In this document: positions 47,028 through 56,005 of the stretch, piece by piece
Numbering within the stretch: position 1 is the stretch's first letter
Layout of the letters: each line of letters opens with the position of its first letter
NCBI RefSeq assembly: GCF_013394855.1
Contig: NZ_JABMLK010000001.1
Span: forward strand, 1,941,501 to 2,005,500
Length of the DNA stretch: 64,000 nt
Direction of reading: 5' to 3'
Source: Limnobaculum xujianqingii
GTDB lineage: Bacteria > Pseudomonadota > Gammaproteobacteria > Enterobacterales > Enterobacteriaceae
Translations under genes and position numbers: made by a program
Notes under the pieces: generated by a model
What the model was told of the DNA's origin: nothing
Databases searched by the model: none
What the model saw: the letters and a program-made list of their open reading frames with translations, nothing else

Positions 47028-47951
47028 CTATAATTTATTGAATAGATTATCCTGCAAATAAAGCCGATCCGTTTTACTAAATTCGACTGGGGTAAAGCTG
47101 TAATTTTCACTTTTAGTTTTAATCACCAGCATCCTGTTATCTGTATTAAAAATATCAATATCTGCAATCGGGATGGTGATATTGGCAAAACGTTTTCTGC
47201 GCATACTTCTGAAAGCCACACACTCAATAATAAGATGTGAATCATTGAGGGTAAGCTCAGAAAATGTTTTGCTATCAAATCTGGCTGATATGATAAAAGA
47301 GAGCATCAGCACAACAATCAAACCAGTAAAGATCCAGGAATATCCACCCGACTTTAAAACCAGTTCTGTAATCATCAGGCTGGCCAATAGCAGAAAGGTA
47401 ATGGCAATCACCGAATAGTGATAGAACAGGGTTCTTTTTTGGTAGGCCTGATTGACTATTTTCCTGAACGATTCAACCGGTTCTTCTCTTAATTGCCCCT
47501 GCTTTGCCTGCAAAAGCGTTTCATAGATTTGATCTAACGCGTAATTAAACTGATCAAACAGGTTTAGTGGTTTCTTTTTCTTGCCGGACAATGCGTGAGG
47601 AATAATACGGATCGATTTATCTTTTCTTTCGATAGACTCGATCTCATTCCACGATGCACAAAACGGCCTACCAATTTCAAAAAAATTAAACTCAATTCCC
47701 TGATTGGTAACAATAAGGCTAAACCTTTCACCGGCTAATTTTCGGTAACCGTGCCAAAGAGCAAGTATGGGAACAGACAGCAAAACAACACAGCCTAAAA
47801 TTAACAGCAGCCACAACAAAGGCGGACGAAGCTTATCAAGCATAAATAAGGCTGAGATAAAGAAAAATTGAATCGGTGTAAGCAGTGCCACACATAACAG
47901 AAATAACACTTTGATGGAGCTTTTAAAGCGGGTTGAATAGCTGAATTTCAT
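47028..47951 (-). CDS. Membrane protein of unknown function (two pairs of TM segments)
   Basis: I do not recognise a family. About 307 residues. Two hydrophobic segments near residues 13-70 (VLFLLCVALLTPIQFFFISALF, LLWLLLILGCVVLLSVPILAL) are followed by a ~110-residue soluble stretch reminiscent of PH-like/YdbT-type folds (FSLIVTNQGIEF, WNEIESIERK), a second pair of segments (about residues 180-222), and a C-terminal soluble domain (HLIIECVAF, IPIADIDIFN). The start at 47951 has AAGGA upstream and is preferred to 47972. It stands alone; its function is unknown. Confidence 0.65.
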   Translation of the reverse strand: MKFSYSTRFKSSIKVLFLLCVALLTPIQFFFISALFMLDKLRPPLLWLLLILGCVVLLSVPILALWHGYRKLAGERFSLIVTNQGIEFNFFEIGRPFCASWNEIESIERKDKSIRIIPHALSGKKKKPLNLFDQFNYALDQIYETLLQAKQGQLREEPVESFRKIVNQAYQKRTLFYHYSVIAITFLLLASLMITELVLKSGGYSWIFTGLIVVLMLSFIISARFDSKTFSELTLNDSHLIIECVAFRSMRRKRFANITIPIADIDIFNTDNRMLVIKTKSENYSFTPVEFSKTDRLYLQDNLFNKL

Positions 47952-48025
47952 ACCAACAATCCTTCGAGTCAAATCCCTGACGACTACAAGATATAGCTTA
48001 ATTAAAACATGTTAATGTAATGATC

Positions 48026-48469
48026 TTACTTCTTTTCCGCATAGCACCGCGCTTTCAGGTCAGCATTATTAATTGAGCCACAACTCCCTTTGCCCTGCTT
48101 AGCATAACAATAGTTACGTTGGTCTTTATCACCAATCGACCCACAACTGCCCTGCCCCTTTTCGGCAAAACACCGGGACTTCAGATCAGAATTATTAATC
48201 GAACCACAGCTACCTTTACCCTGCTTTGCAAAGCAATAGTTGCGTTGGTCCCGATCGCTAATCGATCCACAGCTACCCTGTCCTTTTTCTGCAAAACAAC
48301 GAGATTTCAGATTGGAATCATTAATTGAGCCACAGCTGCCTTTGCCCTGTTTAGCATAACAATAGTTACGTTGGTCCCTGTCATTAATCGAACCGCAACT
48401 GGCAGCCTGCGCCACACCACTAAGACAGACAAATAACAGCATCAACAAATAGCCCATTCTTTTAATCAT
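48026..48469 (-). CDS. Secreted Cys-rich protein made of six 21-residue repeats
   Basis: 147 residues. A signal peptide MIKRMGYLLMLLFVCLSGVAQAA is followed by six tandem ~21-residue units. Two unit types alternate: SCGSI..DQRNYC.AKQGKG and SCGSI...LK.RC.AEKGQG. Each unit has two cysteines, suggesting one disulfide per unit in the periplasm or outside the cell. The ABABAB order implies growth by duplication of a 42-residue (126-base) block. Function unknown; short relatives are found in enteric genomes as hypothetical proteins. Confidence 0.7.
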   Translation of the reverse strand: MIKRMGYLLMLLFVCLSGVAQAASCGSINDRDQRNYCYAKQGKGSCGSINDSNLKSRCFAEKGQGSCGSISDRDQRNYCFAKQGKGSCGSINNSDLKSRCFAEKGQGSCGSIGDKDQRNYCYAKQGKGSCGSINNADLKARCYAEKK

Positions 48470-48766
48470 CGTGGTTTGCCTTATTGAACAGATCGGAGCA
48501 AAACTTATCTTACCTTATTCTTCTGGTTTCATGGATTTCAAATCATGAAGAGTGAAATCACTCACTATTCGGACAGCCTGATAACGATTAAATCCCTTGT
48601 GTTATATCCATCACACTTTCACCAATAATCGACCAACGAAACAAGGGAAACTCAAATTCTCATTTTTATGACCGATTAATTGGACCAGACTTTCAACCAT
48701 TAATGTGGAAAAAAACGTCAATGATGTTCGGATTATCGTTCATCCAAAGCTACACAGGAGTCAATA
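48470..48766. promoter_or_regulatory. Divergent promoter region with a CRP-like site
   Basis: 297 bases between the repeat protein and the lyase gene. A CRP-like sequence TGTTA-N6-TCACA lies at 48600-48615 and a near-palindrome GAGTGA-AA-TCACTC at 48550-48563. No gene is present. Confidence 0.4.
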
Positions 48767-50134
48767 ATGCGAGGCAGCCATAGTTCAGTATTTGATTCAG
48801 AACTGTATTCATCTTTGTTTACTCAACCAGAAATGAAACAGATTTGGTCTGATGAAAACCTTATTCGTTGCTGGCTGGAGTTTGAAACTAGCGTGGCCCG
48901 TGTACAGGCTGAACTGGATATTATTCCTGATCAGGCTGCTGAAGAGATCGCGGCTACCTGTCGTTCCCTTAATGTTGACTGGCCCCGACTGGCTACAGAG
49001 ACCCGTTCCGTTGGCATGGCAATCAAACCGCTGGTAGACCAAATCACCGATGCGGGTACACCATTAGTGAAAAAGTATCTGCATCGGGGGTGTACCACCC
49101 AGGATCTGCTGGATTCTGCGCTGGCCATACGCATGAAGCAAACGCTGCAATTAGTACGCGGCCAGCTTATCGAACTTGGCGATGCGCTGAAGAGTATGAC
49201 GCTGGAACACAAAACTACAGTGATGGTTGCCAGAACTAATTCTATGGATGCCTCGGCGACTACCTGGGGATTACAGGTTAGTAGCTACTTAAGTGAATTA
49301 AGTCGCCATATTCAGCGCCTGGACTTTCTGTATCCCACCGCCATTACCGGTTTGTTTGGTGGTGCGGTAGGAAATCTGGCATCCGTTGGTCATCAGGGTA
49401 TGGAAACGCGTAAAAACCTGATGACGGCATTGGGTCTATCCACTCCCGTTGGCATGATGAATGCCAGTCAGGATAATGTGGTTCAGGTGGTACAGTTTTT
49501 CGCGCTGGTGCACGGTACGCTATGCCGGATAGCCAACGATGTTGAAACCATGGGGCGAGCCTCCATTGCAGAAGTCAGAGAAGGCGAAGGGGGCGGCGGT
49601 TCCAGTACTATGCCGCATAAAACCAACCCTCGTGCCAGCAACATGATACAAACGCTATCCCGTATGGGCTGGACTTACGCCTCTGGCGCAACCAATCTGC
49701 TGGATCAACAGGATGTACGCGCAGCATCAATGCGCGTACTAAACTGGAGTCTGATACCTGAATCCGCATTAACCCTCTCTACCAGTCTGGAGCGTGCCTG
49801 TCGTCTGATAAGCCATTTAGTAGTTGATAAGCAAAGAATGAGAGACAACTTCAATGCCTCTAAAAACTTCATTATGTCAGAATCAGTGTCAATGAAACTG
49901 GCGGAAAAAATTGGCCGCGATCGGGGCTACAACATGATGAAGAAGCTGTTGAAAGATGCTGATGGTTCACAAAACCTACAGCAACTGGCACTCAACTGTG
50001 ACCCCATTCGTGAAACGTTAACCGAAGCCGAAATTTTGGCGGCTTGCGATCCGTCCTCTTATCTGGGGTGCAACGATGCTCTGATTGATGAAACTGTGGC
50101 ATTTTTTGATTCGGTGAGAAACGCTAACCGCTGA
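48767..50134 (+). CDS. Aspartase/fumarase-superfamily lyase, PurB/PcaB-like
   Basis: Beta-elimination lyase, 455 residues, most like adenylosuccinate lyase and 3-carboxymuconate cycloisomerase. The signature loop GEGGGGSSTMPHKTNP carries the expected catalytic serine S280, with K285 and N287. HRGCTTQDLLDSALAIRMK (about residues 108-126) is the HxGxTSQD-like block. In the middle block RTNSMDASATTWG the usual histidine of RTH is Asn158. It is upstream of an RpiR regulator and a DcuC-type carrier, so a fumarate-releasing catabolic reaction is plausible. It is unlikely to be PurB itself, being outside the purine context and altered at that residue. An AGGAG Shine-Dalgarno supports the start. Confidence 0.8.
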   Translation: MRGSHSSVFDSELYSSLFTQPEMKQIWSDENLIRCWLEFETSVARVQAELDIIPDQAAEEIAATCRSLNVDWPRLATETRSVGMAIKPLVDQITDAGTPLVKKYLHRGCTTQDLLDSALAIRMKQTLQLVRGQLIELGDALKSMTLEHKTTVMVARTNSMDASATTWGLQVSSYLSELSRHIQRLDFLYPTAITGLFGGAVGNLASVGHQGMETRKNLMTALGLSTPVGMMNASQDNVVQVVQFFALVHGTLCRIANDVETMGRASIAEVREGEGGGGSSTMPHKTNPRASNMIQTLSRMGWTYASGATNLLDQQDVRAASMRVLNWSLIPESALTLSTSLERACRLISHLVVDKQRMRDNFNASKNFIMSESVSMKLAEKIGRDRGYNMMKKLLKDADGSQNLQQLALNCDPIRETLTEAEILAACDPSSYLGCNDALIDETVAFFDSVRNANR

Positions 50135-50143
50135 TAACAGAAA

Positions 50144-50176
50144 GCCCGCCTCAAGCGCATTATCTTTTAGGCGGGC
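50144..50176. terminator. Bidirectional stem-loop between the lyase and RpiR genes
   Basis: Eight-pair stem GCCCGCCT / AGGCGGGC with a 17-base T-rich loop, located between two convergent genes. Confidence 0.6.
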
Positions 50177-50183
50177 AAATCAC

Positions 50184-51071
50184 TTATTTTGGCAGTGGCG
50201 AAAAAGTTTCAAAGAAGACAAACAGCTCTTCTAACTGCTCGAAATTACCTTCTCCCTCGCCTTTTTCATACGCCAGATGCAGTACTAACTCGACAAAGAA
50301 GAAGCCAATAATTCGACTTTTAAATACCGACTGCGTATCACTGGGTAATACAAACTGCAGGTTACAAAATTTACCGTAGGGATTAGATTCTGAGTTAGTG
50401 ATCAGCACCACTACCGCATCTTTTTTGCGGAACCATTCGGTTACTCTAATCACGACCCGATTAAAGCGATAATAAGAGAAAACAATCGATACATCCTGAC
50501 TCGATATATTCAATAAAGCTTTGGGTAAATCCCCGGTATCAACAGAAAGCAGCGTTACCCGATCGCGAAAATATTTAACCAGAGTCGAAAAATGTTTCGC
50601 CATAGCGTGGGAAGAAGAAGGCCCAATAACATAGATGTGTCGGTCGGTATTCAGGATAAGATCGATAAACTCATCCAGACTTTCGATGTCGATATTATTC
50701 TTGAAGCTCTCAAATAGCATGGTTACGTTTTTATTAAACTCAGAGACGATATCCGCCGTGGTAGCAGCAACTTTCTCCTGAGCTCTTAATGCCAGTTCAA
50801 ATGGTGGAATCAACTTTTGCTGCGACAGAGTATTTTCCAGCGCACGACGAAAGGCTGAATAACCTGTGTACCCAAGCTTATTTAAAAAGCGTCCAACGGT
50901 TGCTTTACTTACCATCGCGTTGCGAGCCAAATCAACAATGCCATGAAATGGTAGTTCATTAAAATGAGCCTGAATATAACTATCCAGTCGCTCCTCTGAC
51001 TCTGTCAGTGAATGTAATTGTGCTGTTTGAGAAATATAGTCTTCTAATGTCAACGCGTTGTTATTCTTCAT
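50184..51071 (-). CDS. RpiR-family transcriptional regulator
   Basis: 295 residues. N-terminal HTH_6 (about residues 20-85: LDSYIQAHFNELPFHGIVDLARNAMVSKATVGRFLNKLGYTGYSAFRRALE) and a C-terminal SIS sugar-phosphate-binding fold (about residues 130-270: RHIYVIGPSSSHAMAKHF, VSIVFSYYRFNR, VVLITNSESNP). RpiR proteins sense phosphosugars or other small metabolites. It lies convergent with the lyase gene and divergent from the DcuC-type gene, so control of both is inferred. Confidence 0.9.
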   Translation of the reverse strand: MKNNNALTLEDYISQTAQLHSLTESEERLDSYIQAHFNELPFHGIVDLARNAMVSKATVGRFLNKLGYTGYSAFRRALENTLSQQKLIPPFELALRAQEKVAATTADIVSEFNKNVTMLFESFKNNIDIESLDEFIDLILNTDRHIYVIGPSSSHAMAKHFSTLVKYFRDRVTLLSVDTGDLPKALLNISSQDVSIVFSYYRFNRVVIRVTEWFRKKDAVVVLITNSESNPYGKFCNLQFVLPSDTQSVFKSRIIGFFFVELVLHLAYEKGEGEGNFEQLEELFVFFETFSPLPK

Positions 51072-51382
51072 TCTTTTTTGCCCCGGAGCATTACAACAGA
51101 CTCATCAATAATAATGATGTTACCCGAAAAAACCGTCACGCTGATCAAAGCCATAAATATGGCTGTCAGGTGTTGCTATCACTGCTTTGGCGTTATGCGA
51201 TCCTGCGCACAATTTATTGTGAGAAAAGCATTTTCTCATATAGTCAGTAGCGCCTTACTTCTACTATGACCGCATAACAAGCCGGCATGCAACACCATTT
51301 GTTGCCACCAGATTTCCTTAAGCGCGATGTTATTAAACAGTAGGTTTTTCTACCTGGAAAAACAAATAAAAGGATACACCAC
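51072..51382. promoter_or_regulatory. Divergent intergenic region between rpiR-like and dcuC-like genes
   Basis: 311 bases without a gene; presumed divergent promoters. An AAAGGA Shine-Dalgarno precedes the carrier start. I see no clear palindromic operator. Confidence 0.35.
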
Positions 51383-52753
51383 ATGACTGCATTTATAATC
51401 GCAATAGTGATTACTATCATTGCCGCATGGTTAATTATTAAAAATTATCAACCTCAAACCGTGCTGTTGCTGGCAGGTCTGGCTTTACTGACGCTCACGG
51501 TGATTCTTCACCCGGAAAAAAGCATTTTATATGGCAAAGCGACCACCACGGGCTCTACCTGGCTGGATATTTTTGCCTTTGCTAAAGGCTCGCTTTCTAC
51601 TCAGGTAGCCGGCATTGGTTTGATCATTATGGCGGCAGGCGGTTTCGCCAGCTATATGGACCATATCAAAGCGTCAAACGCCATGGTCAATATTTGTATC
51701 CGCCCTTTGCAGGTCATCAAAGCGCCCTATCTGATTCTGGCTCTGGGCTATATTTGTGCTCAAATGCTGCACGTCGCGATTTCAAGCGCCGCAGGCTTAG
51801 CCATGTTGCTATTGGTTACCTTCTTCCCGGTTTTAGTACGTTTAGGGGTGAGTAAAGCCGCCGCCGCCGCTATGATTGGCCTGTGTGCCTTTATGGACCT
51901 TGGCCCGGCAGTGGGAACGGCCAACCTGGCAGCAAAACATGCGGGTATGGAAACTGCGGTCTATTTTGCCCACTACCAAATGCCGGTGGCTATTGCGGTT
52001 ATGCTGGTGGTATCCATCCTGATTTTCTTCACGGCGAAATACTACGATAAAAAAGATGGTCACACCGTGGTTATTCAGGACGTCAGCAAAACTGATGCTC
52101 AGGAAGAGGATGCAGCACCAACCTTTTATGCCCTGCTGCCTATTTTCCCGGTAGCGCTGGTACTGATATTCAGCCCATTGGTAATTGATACCATCAAAAT
52201 TGATGTGGTTACCGCGATGATCGTCGGTACTATGCTGGCTTTTGTCTGCGAACTGATTGTTAAACGTGATTTCCGCGCCTGCTGTAAAGGGGTACAGGTG
52301 TTCTTCAAGGGTATGGGCGGTATGTTTACCAGTATCGTATCCTTACTGGTTTGTGCTGATATCTATGCCCAAGGGATGCAGCAAATTGGTGCTATCGATT
52401 ATCTGCTTGAATCCGTGCAAAACGCAGGCTTTGGTTTCACCAGCATGACTATCGTGATGACACTATTGGTAGGTATTACTGCAGTGCTGACCGGTTCCGG
52501 CGTTGCCGCCTTCTTCTCCTTCTCGGGTCTGGCTCCTTCAATCGCCACCAAGTTTGGCGCTGATGCGGTATATATGATTCTGCCAATGCAGTTAATGGCC
52601 GGGATGGGACGTTCTATTTCCCCGGTTGCAGGTATCATTATTGCCGTCAGTAAAGCCGGTGAGTGTTCGCCGTTTATGATTGTGAGACGAACGTTGATTC
52701 CGGCGCTGGGCGGCATAGTAACGATGCTGGTGACTAACTATCTGTTGTTCTAA
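51383..52753 (+). CDS. Anaerobic C4-dicarboxylate carrier, DcuC family
   Basis: Inner-membrane dicarboxylate carrier of 456 residues with about 12 hydrophobic segments. It carries DcuC-family stretches such as GIGLIIMAAGGFASYMDHIKASNAMV, CAQMLHVAISSAAGLAMLLLVTFFPVLVRLGVSK, LGPAVGTANLAAKHAGM and GMGRSISPVAGIIIAVS. Family members exchange fumarate, malate or aspartate for succinate during fermentation. Next to an aspartase/fumarase-fold lyase it could import the lyase substrate or export the C4 product. It is followed by a terminator. Confidence 0.88.
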   Translation: MTAFIIAIVITIIAAWLIIKNYQPQTVLLLAGLALLTLTVILHPEKSILYGKATTTGSTWLDIFAFAKGSLSTQVAGIGLIIMAAGGFASYMDHIKASNAMVNICIRPLQVIKAPYLILALGYICAQMLHVAISSAAGLAMLLLVTFFPVLVRLGVSKAAAAAMIGLCAFMDLGPAVGTANLAAKHAGMETAVYFAHYQMPVAIAVMLVVSILIFFTAKYYDKKDGHTVVIQDVSKTDAQEEDAAPTFYALLPIFPVALVLIFSPLVIDTIKIDVVTAMIVGTMLAFVCELIVKRDFRACCKGVQVFFKGMGGMFTSIVSLLVCADIYAQGMQQIGAIDYLLESVQNAGFGFTSMTIVMTLLVGITAVLTGSGVAAFFSFSGLAPSIATKFGADAVYMILPMQLMAGMGRSISPVAGIIIAVSKAGECSPFMIVRRTLIPALGGIVTMLVTNYLLF

Positions 52754-52775
52754 ATAGATAAAATAACCTGAATAG

Positions 52776-52803
52776 AGCCTCGCACTACAATGCGGGGCTT
52801 TTG
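52776..52803 (+). terminator. Rho-independent terminator after the DcuC-type gene
   Basis: Arms AGCCTCGCA and TGCGGGGCT with one mismatch and a six-base loop, followed by TTTT. Confidence 0.8.
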
Positions 52804-52876
52804 CATTTAATATTTCTTATTATGTTGGATTAGGTAAGATGGAGCAGACTTTATCCGCTTAAATGGGAAAAATATA

Positions 52877-53236
52877 ATGAATAGCAAAGACTTAATCCCT
52901 TACTGTCTGACAAAGCTTGGTGCGGTACATGACTATAAAGCCGAATGGGAAGCCGATCGGGTTTGTGTCTGCGATAAGATGTTTGCTTTATTAGGTGAGC
53001 TTAATGGTCGTCCGATTATCTCTTTAAAAAGCGATCCGGATCGTGCTGATATTTTGCGTCAGGCCTTCCCCGATATCATTCCCGGCTATTACTTAAATAA
53101 AAAGCTGTGGAACACCCTATTTCTGGATGGAGCCTTAACCCTGGAAATGATTGAAGAAAGCATTGACCATTCCTATCTGTTGGTGGTGCAGAAGTTACCA
53201 AAGAAAACGCAAAAGATGTTGGGTATACAGCCGTAA
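52877..53236 (+). CDS. MmcQ/YjbR family protein
   Basis: 119 residues of the double-wing YjbR/MmcQ fold. LIPYCLTKLGAVHDYKAEWEADRVCVCDKMFALLGELNGRPIISLKSDPDRADILRQAFPDIIPGYYLNKKLWNTLFLDG includes the family's FP.I.PGY.LNK.HW block. It was annotated as DNA-binding from its CyaY-like fold; the function is unproven. Single gene. Confidence 0.85.
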   Translation: MNSKDLIPYCLTKLGAVHDYKAEWEADRVCVCDKMFALLGELNGRPIISLKSDPDRADILRQAFPDIIPGYYLNKKLWNTLFLDGALTLEMIEESIDHSYLLVVQKLPKKTQKMLGIQP

Positions 53237-53270
53237 AACTCTATCCGGTAGTGACAGGTTAAATCCGCCA

Positions 53271-53876
53271 CTACCGGTGTATTTTGTACAACGAATAGAA
53301 AAAAGTCTCTCTGGCTAAAAATGCCATCTTATTTTTAAAGCTTATATACATGGTAGTGGGTGTTGGCGAACTCCAGGCTTTAATACCTGCATCTTCGGCG
53401 ATAAGCATCGCCCGTTTCATATGCAGCGGATCGCTGACAATGATGGCGCTTTGATACTGCCCGTCATCCATAATGGCCTTGGCGTAGCGTATATTTCCCT
53501 GAGTTATGGTCGAGGTTTCTTCGTATAAAATATCCTGCGCCGGGACTCCCTGTTGCTCAGCATATTGCTTAGCCACCCAGGCATCAGAATGTTCATTTCC
53601 TTCGCCAAAACCACCGGTAAAAATCAGCTTCTTCACATATCCATTTTGATACAGGAATATACCGTGGTTAATACGCTGCTGAAATACCGGCGTTACTTTT
53701 CCATCTGACAAGCCAGCACCAAGCACAATAGCCACATCGGCTGTGGTTCTCTCGTCTTTATCGCTGTAGTTCCAGATAGTAATCGCGTTTATCAGGATAT
53801 AGAGAAAAGCGGCAATAAACAGTGAAAAGGTGAGATATTTTGAAAGTCGGCGTTTTTTAGTTTTTATATTCACCAT
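53271..53876 (-). CDS. YdcF/SanA-like DUF218 membrane-anchored protein
   Basis: 201 residues. One N-terminal membrane segment (about residues 12-32, YLTFSLFIAAFLYILINAITIW) precedes a periplasmic DUF218 domain with ADVAIVLGAGL, RINHGIFLYQNG, LIFTGGFGEGNEHSDAWVAKQYAEQQGVPAQDILYEETSTITQGNIRYAK and SAIIVSDPLHMKRAM. Relatives (SanA, ElyC, YdcF) affect envelope integrity; the exact reaction is unknown. Confidence 0.85.
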   Translation of the reverse strand: MVNIKTKKRRLSKYLTFSLFIAAFLYILINAITIWNYSDKDERTTADVAIVLGAGLSDGKVTPVFQQRINHGIFLYQNGYVKKLIFTGGFGEGNEHSDAWVAKQYAEQQGVPAQDILYEETSTITQGNIRYAKAIMDDGQYQSAIIVSDPLHMKRAMLIAEDAGIKAWSSPTPTTMYISFKNKMAFLARETFFYSLYKIHR

Positions 53877-53931
53877 CTTTTTCGTCCATTAAAAAGTCTG
53901 CTTTAAATAATTAGTCACTGCCAGATGGCGT

Positions 53932-53956
53932 CAGGGAAGACATAATGTCTTCCCTG
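53932..53956 (-). terminator. Stem-loop downstream of the lipoprotein gene
   Basis: Nearly perfect 25-base inverted repeat with arms CAGGGAAGACAT and ATGTCTTCCCTG around one base, between two minus-strand genes. It has no T run. Confidence 0.5.
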
Positions 53957-54056
53957 TAATAATGGAAAGCTGTATTTCCAATGCTATGATAGCTAACCAA
54001 TATAATCAAAAAATTCAGAGAAACAATTAATGGCTCATTTTCAGCAATAACAGGAC

Positions 54057-54485
54057 TTATTTTTTGACCATATAGCCAACAAATTTTCGGTCTTTCATCA
54101 TGGCAACTTTCCCTGAGCTATAAACTATAAATTGGTTAAGGCCTTGAGAATAAACTTTCGCTGTGGCTTCCTGCTCATCTAATGCTGCAGGCTTACCATC
54201 AATGTAGGCACTACCATCCGAGCGAACCTCAAGATTAATACCCTCTAAACTATAGGTATGGGCCTTATAAGCCGTTGGTGTTATCTGATTAGCTTCCCTG
54301 ACATTCTCAAGCGCCTGTTTTTCCGCCGCAGCATTAATTGCAGACTGGCGATTCTGTTCTGCTAAATAGCATGCGTCTTTACCTATCCCCTGAGCAGTAC
54401 ATTGAGCCATACGGTCAGTTGGAGAAGTGCAACTGATCAACACACTCAAAGCCAGACTGGATAATACAATTTTCATTAGTTTCAT
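54057..54485 (-). CDS. Hypothetical lipoprotein
   Basis: About 142 residues from MKLMKIVLSSLALSVLISC, with a lipobox LISC giving a lipidated cysteine near residue 19. The mature part starts TSPTDRMAQCTAQGIGKDACYLAEQNRQSAINAAAEKQAL and ends in a small beta-rich domain (IYGKPAALDEQEATAKVYS-like). I do not recognise a family. The frame extends to 54503, but the signal peptide supports 54485. Single gene. Confidence 0.65.
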   Translation of the reverse strand: MKLMKIVLSSLALSVLISCTSPTDRMAQCTAQGIGKDACYLAEQNRQSAINAAAEKQALENVREANQITPTAYKAHTYSLEGINLEVRSDGSAYIDGKPAALDEQEATAKVYSQGLNQFIVYSSGKVAMMKDRKFVGYMVKK

Positions 54486-54766
54486 ATCATTACCATAAAA
54501 CATCAGTTAAACAAGAATGGTTGAAATAAATTATTAACACTTTAACTTTACGAGACAGGGATGATTAATTTCAGTCCTTCAGGGGAATATTCTGTGGGAA
54601 TTTATTATGAACAACTCATTTAAATAGAGGAGATATATTAAGCAAATATCTATGATTGATTGTTACCATATGTATGTAACCTATTTTATCTACCAATGAT
54701 AAACGAGCGTGCTAACAGCTTGTACTACACTTATAACTCACTTAAAAGAATGAGGAAGGTGTTTGT

Positions 54767-55294
54767 ATGAAGTTATGCCCCGTTCTCACAATTGTTGGCT
54801 TGTCGCTGGCATTGGTGGCTTGCAACTCTCCTACTCCACCAAAAGGCGTAAACCCTATCACCGGATTTGATGCCAAACGCTATTTGAGTAAATGGTATGA
54901 AATCTCTCGTTTGGAAAACCGCTTTGAACGAGGGCTGGAACAGGTTACCGCTACCTATGGAGAGCGTAATGATGGTGGAATATCCGTCTTGAACCGTGGA
55001 TACGACCCGCTAAAAGAGCAATGGAAAGAAAGTGAAGGCAAAGCTTATTTCACAGGTTCCGTAACCACCGCCGCATTAAAGGTCTCATTTTTTGGCCCAT
55101 TCTATGGCGGTTATAACGTAATTGCCCTTGATGACAACTATCAATATGCGCTGGTGAGTGGACCTAATCGCGATTATCTGTGGATATTATCCCGCACACC
55201 ACAAATCCCGGATAGCGTTAAACAAAACTATCTTAATATTGCCCGCAAACTAAATTTTCCAGTAGATGAAATGCTCTGGGTTAGCCAGCAATAG
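54767..55294 (+). CDS. blc: Outer-membrane lipoprotein lipocalin Blc
   Basis: Bacterial lipocalin binding lysophospholipids and fatty acids at the outer membrane. 175 residues: signal peptide with lipobox LVAC (Cys19), then the lipocalin GxW-type block FDAKRYLSKWYEISRLENRFERGLEQVTATY, LNRGYDPLKEQWKESEGKAYF and YNVIALDDNYQYALVSGPNRDYLWILSRTPQ. This matches E. coli Blc throughout. Single gene. Confidence 0.95.
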   Translation: MKLCPVLTIVGLSLALVACNSPTPPKGVNPITGFDAKRYLSKWYEISRLENRFERGLEQVTATYGERNDGGISVLNRGYDPLKEQWKESEGKAYFTGSVTTAALKVSFFGPFYGGYNVIALDDNYQYALVSGPNRDYLWILSRTPQIPDSVKQNYLNIARKLNFPVDEMLWVSQQ

Positions 55295-55327
55295 TCCGTT
55301 AGATCGTAAGAATTAAATCACATTAAC

Positions 55328-55360
55328 TGGAGCGGGTGAAGAGAATCGAACTCTCATATA
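55328..55360 (-). other. Duplicated 3' end of tRNA-Gly: attachment-site scar (att)
   Basis: 28 identical bases, then one mismatch and four more matches, to the 3' end (including CCA) of the tRNA-Gly gene at 56325-56398, in the same orientation. Integrases that target tRNA 3' ends leave exactly this arrangement. Confidence 0.8.
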
Positions 55361-55475
55361 TATACTATATATTGATATTAAAGAATAAATTTGATTTTCT
55401 TTTTCTTGCGTGTCATTTCAATTTCTGCAAGGTTCTGTGTAAATACGCGAACGAGTGCGCTTGAATTTTAGACAC

Positions 55476-55501
55476 AAAAAAACCCCGCAGATGCGAGGTT
55501 T
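55476..55501 (-). terminator. Terminator of the island gene
   Basis: On the minus strand, stem AAACCTCGCA / TGCGGGGTTT followed by a run of T, about 20 bases after the stop of the 90-residue gene. Confidence 0.8.
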
Positions 55502-55520
55502 AGATAACTCAATAAAAATA

Positions 55521-55793
55521 TTACTTAATATGAGTAAAATTGATAGCTGCTGGATCAAAGATAGCTTTAGCCAACTCCAAAGCTTTCTCCTGAACATTAT
55601 TCAAGCTAGTGTCACGCGACGCAAAAACATTAATCTTTAGCGACGCACTATTATAAATAGGTTTATTCTCACCAGTAACAGACCACGAAGCATCTACCGG
55701 CACTGTCCAGTATGATTCAGGGTCCATCATTGCGTCTACTGGACGAAAATCAGATGGAAGGTTAACAATTAAACTAACATTAGATACTTTCAT
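55521..55793 (-). CDS. Small hypothetical protein in the tRNA-Gly island
   Basis: About 90 residues from MKVSNVSLIVNLPSDFRPVD to AIFDPAAINFTHIK, not recognised. No membrane segment or signal; probably an alpha/beta fold. An AAAGGA Shine-Dalgarno seven bases upstream supports 55793 over the longer frame to 55850. It is the only gene between the two att copies. Confidence 0.55.
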   Translation of the reverse strand: MKVSNVSLIVNLPSDFRPVDAMMDPESYWTVPVDASWSVTGENKPIYNSASLKINVFASRDTSLNNVQEKALELAKAIFDPAAINFTHIK

Positions 55794-55981
55794 TTTTTTA
55801 TTCCTTTTTGTTGTAATCACCAGATCACTGTCTGGATATACAGTATACAAAAAGAGGATACTTACCCCTAATTTTCAGGTAAATTATTTTTAAATTTAAT
55901 TCATTATTTATCAAATAGTTATAGCAATCTCTCATCTGATAACTATCAGATAAAATAGACCAGAATCCTATTTTTAACTAT

Positions 55982-56005
55982 AAAAAAGCCCCGCAATTGC
56001 AGGGC
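55982..56005 (-). terminator. Minus-strand terminator inside the island
   Basis: On the minus strand, stem GCCCTGC ... GCGGGGC followed by TTTTTTA. It lies about 320 bases downstream of the tRNA-Gly gene. The sequence between it and the tRNA holds no ORF I can support, perhaps a decayed gene. Confidence 0.6.

Noticed and set aside
48767..50134. Housekeeping adenylosuccinate lyase (purB)
   Set aside because: It sits with a RpiR regulator and a DcuC carrier, is altered at the RTH histidine, and shares only the superfamily signature.
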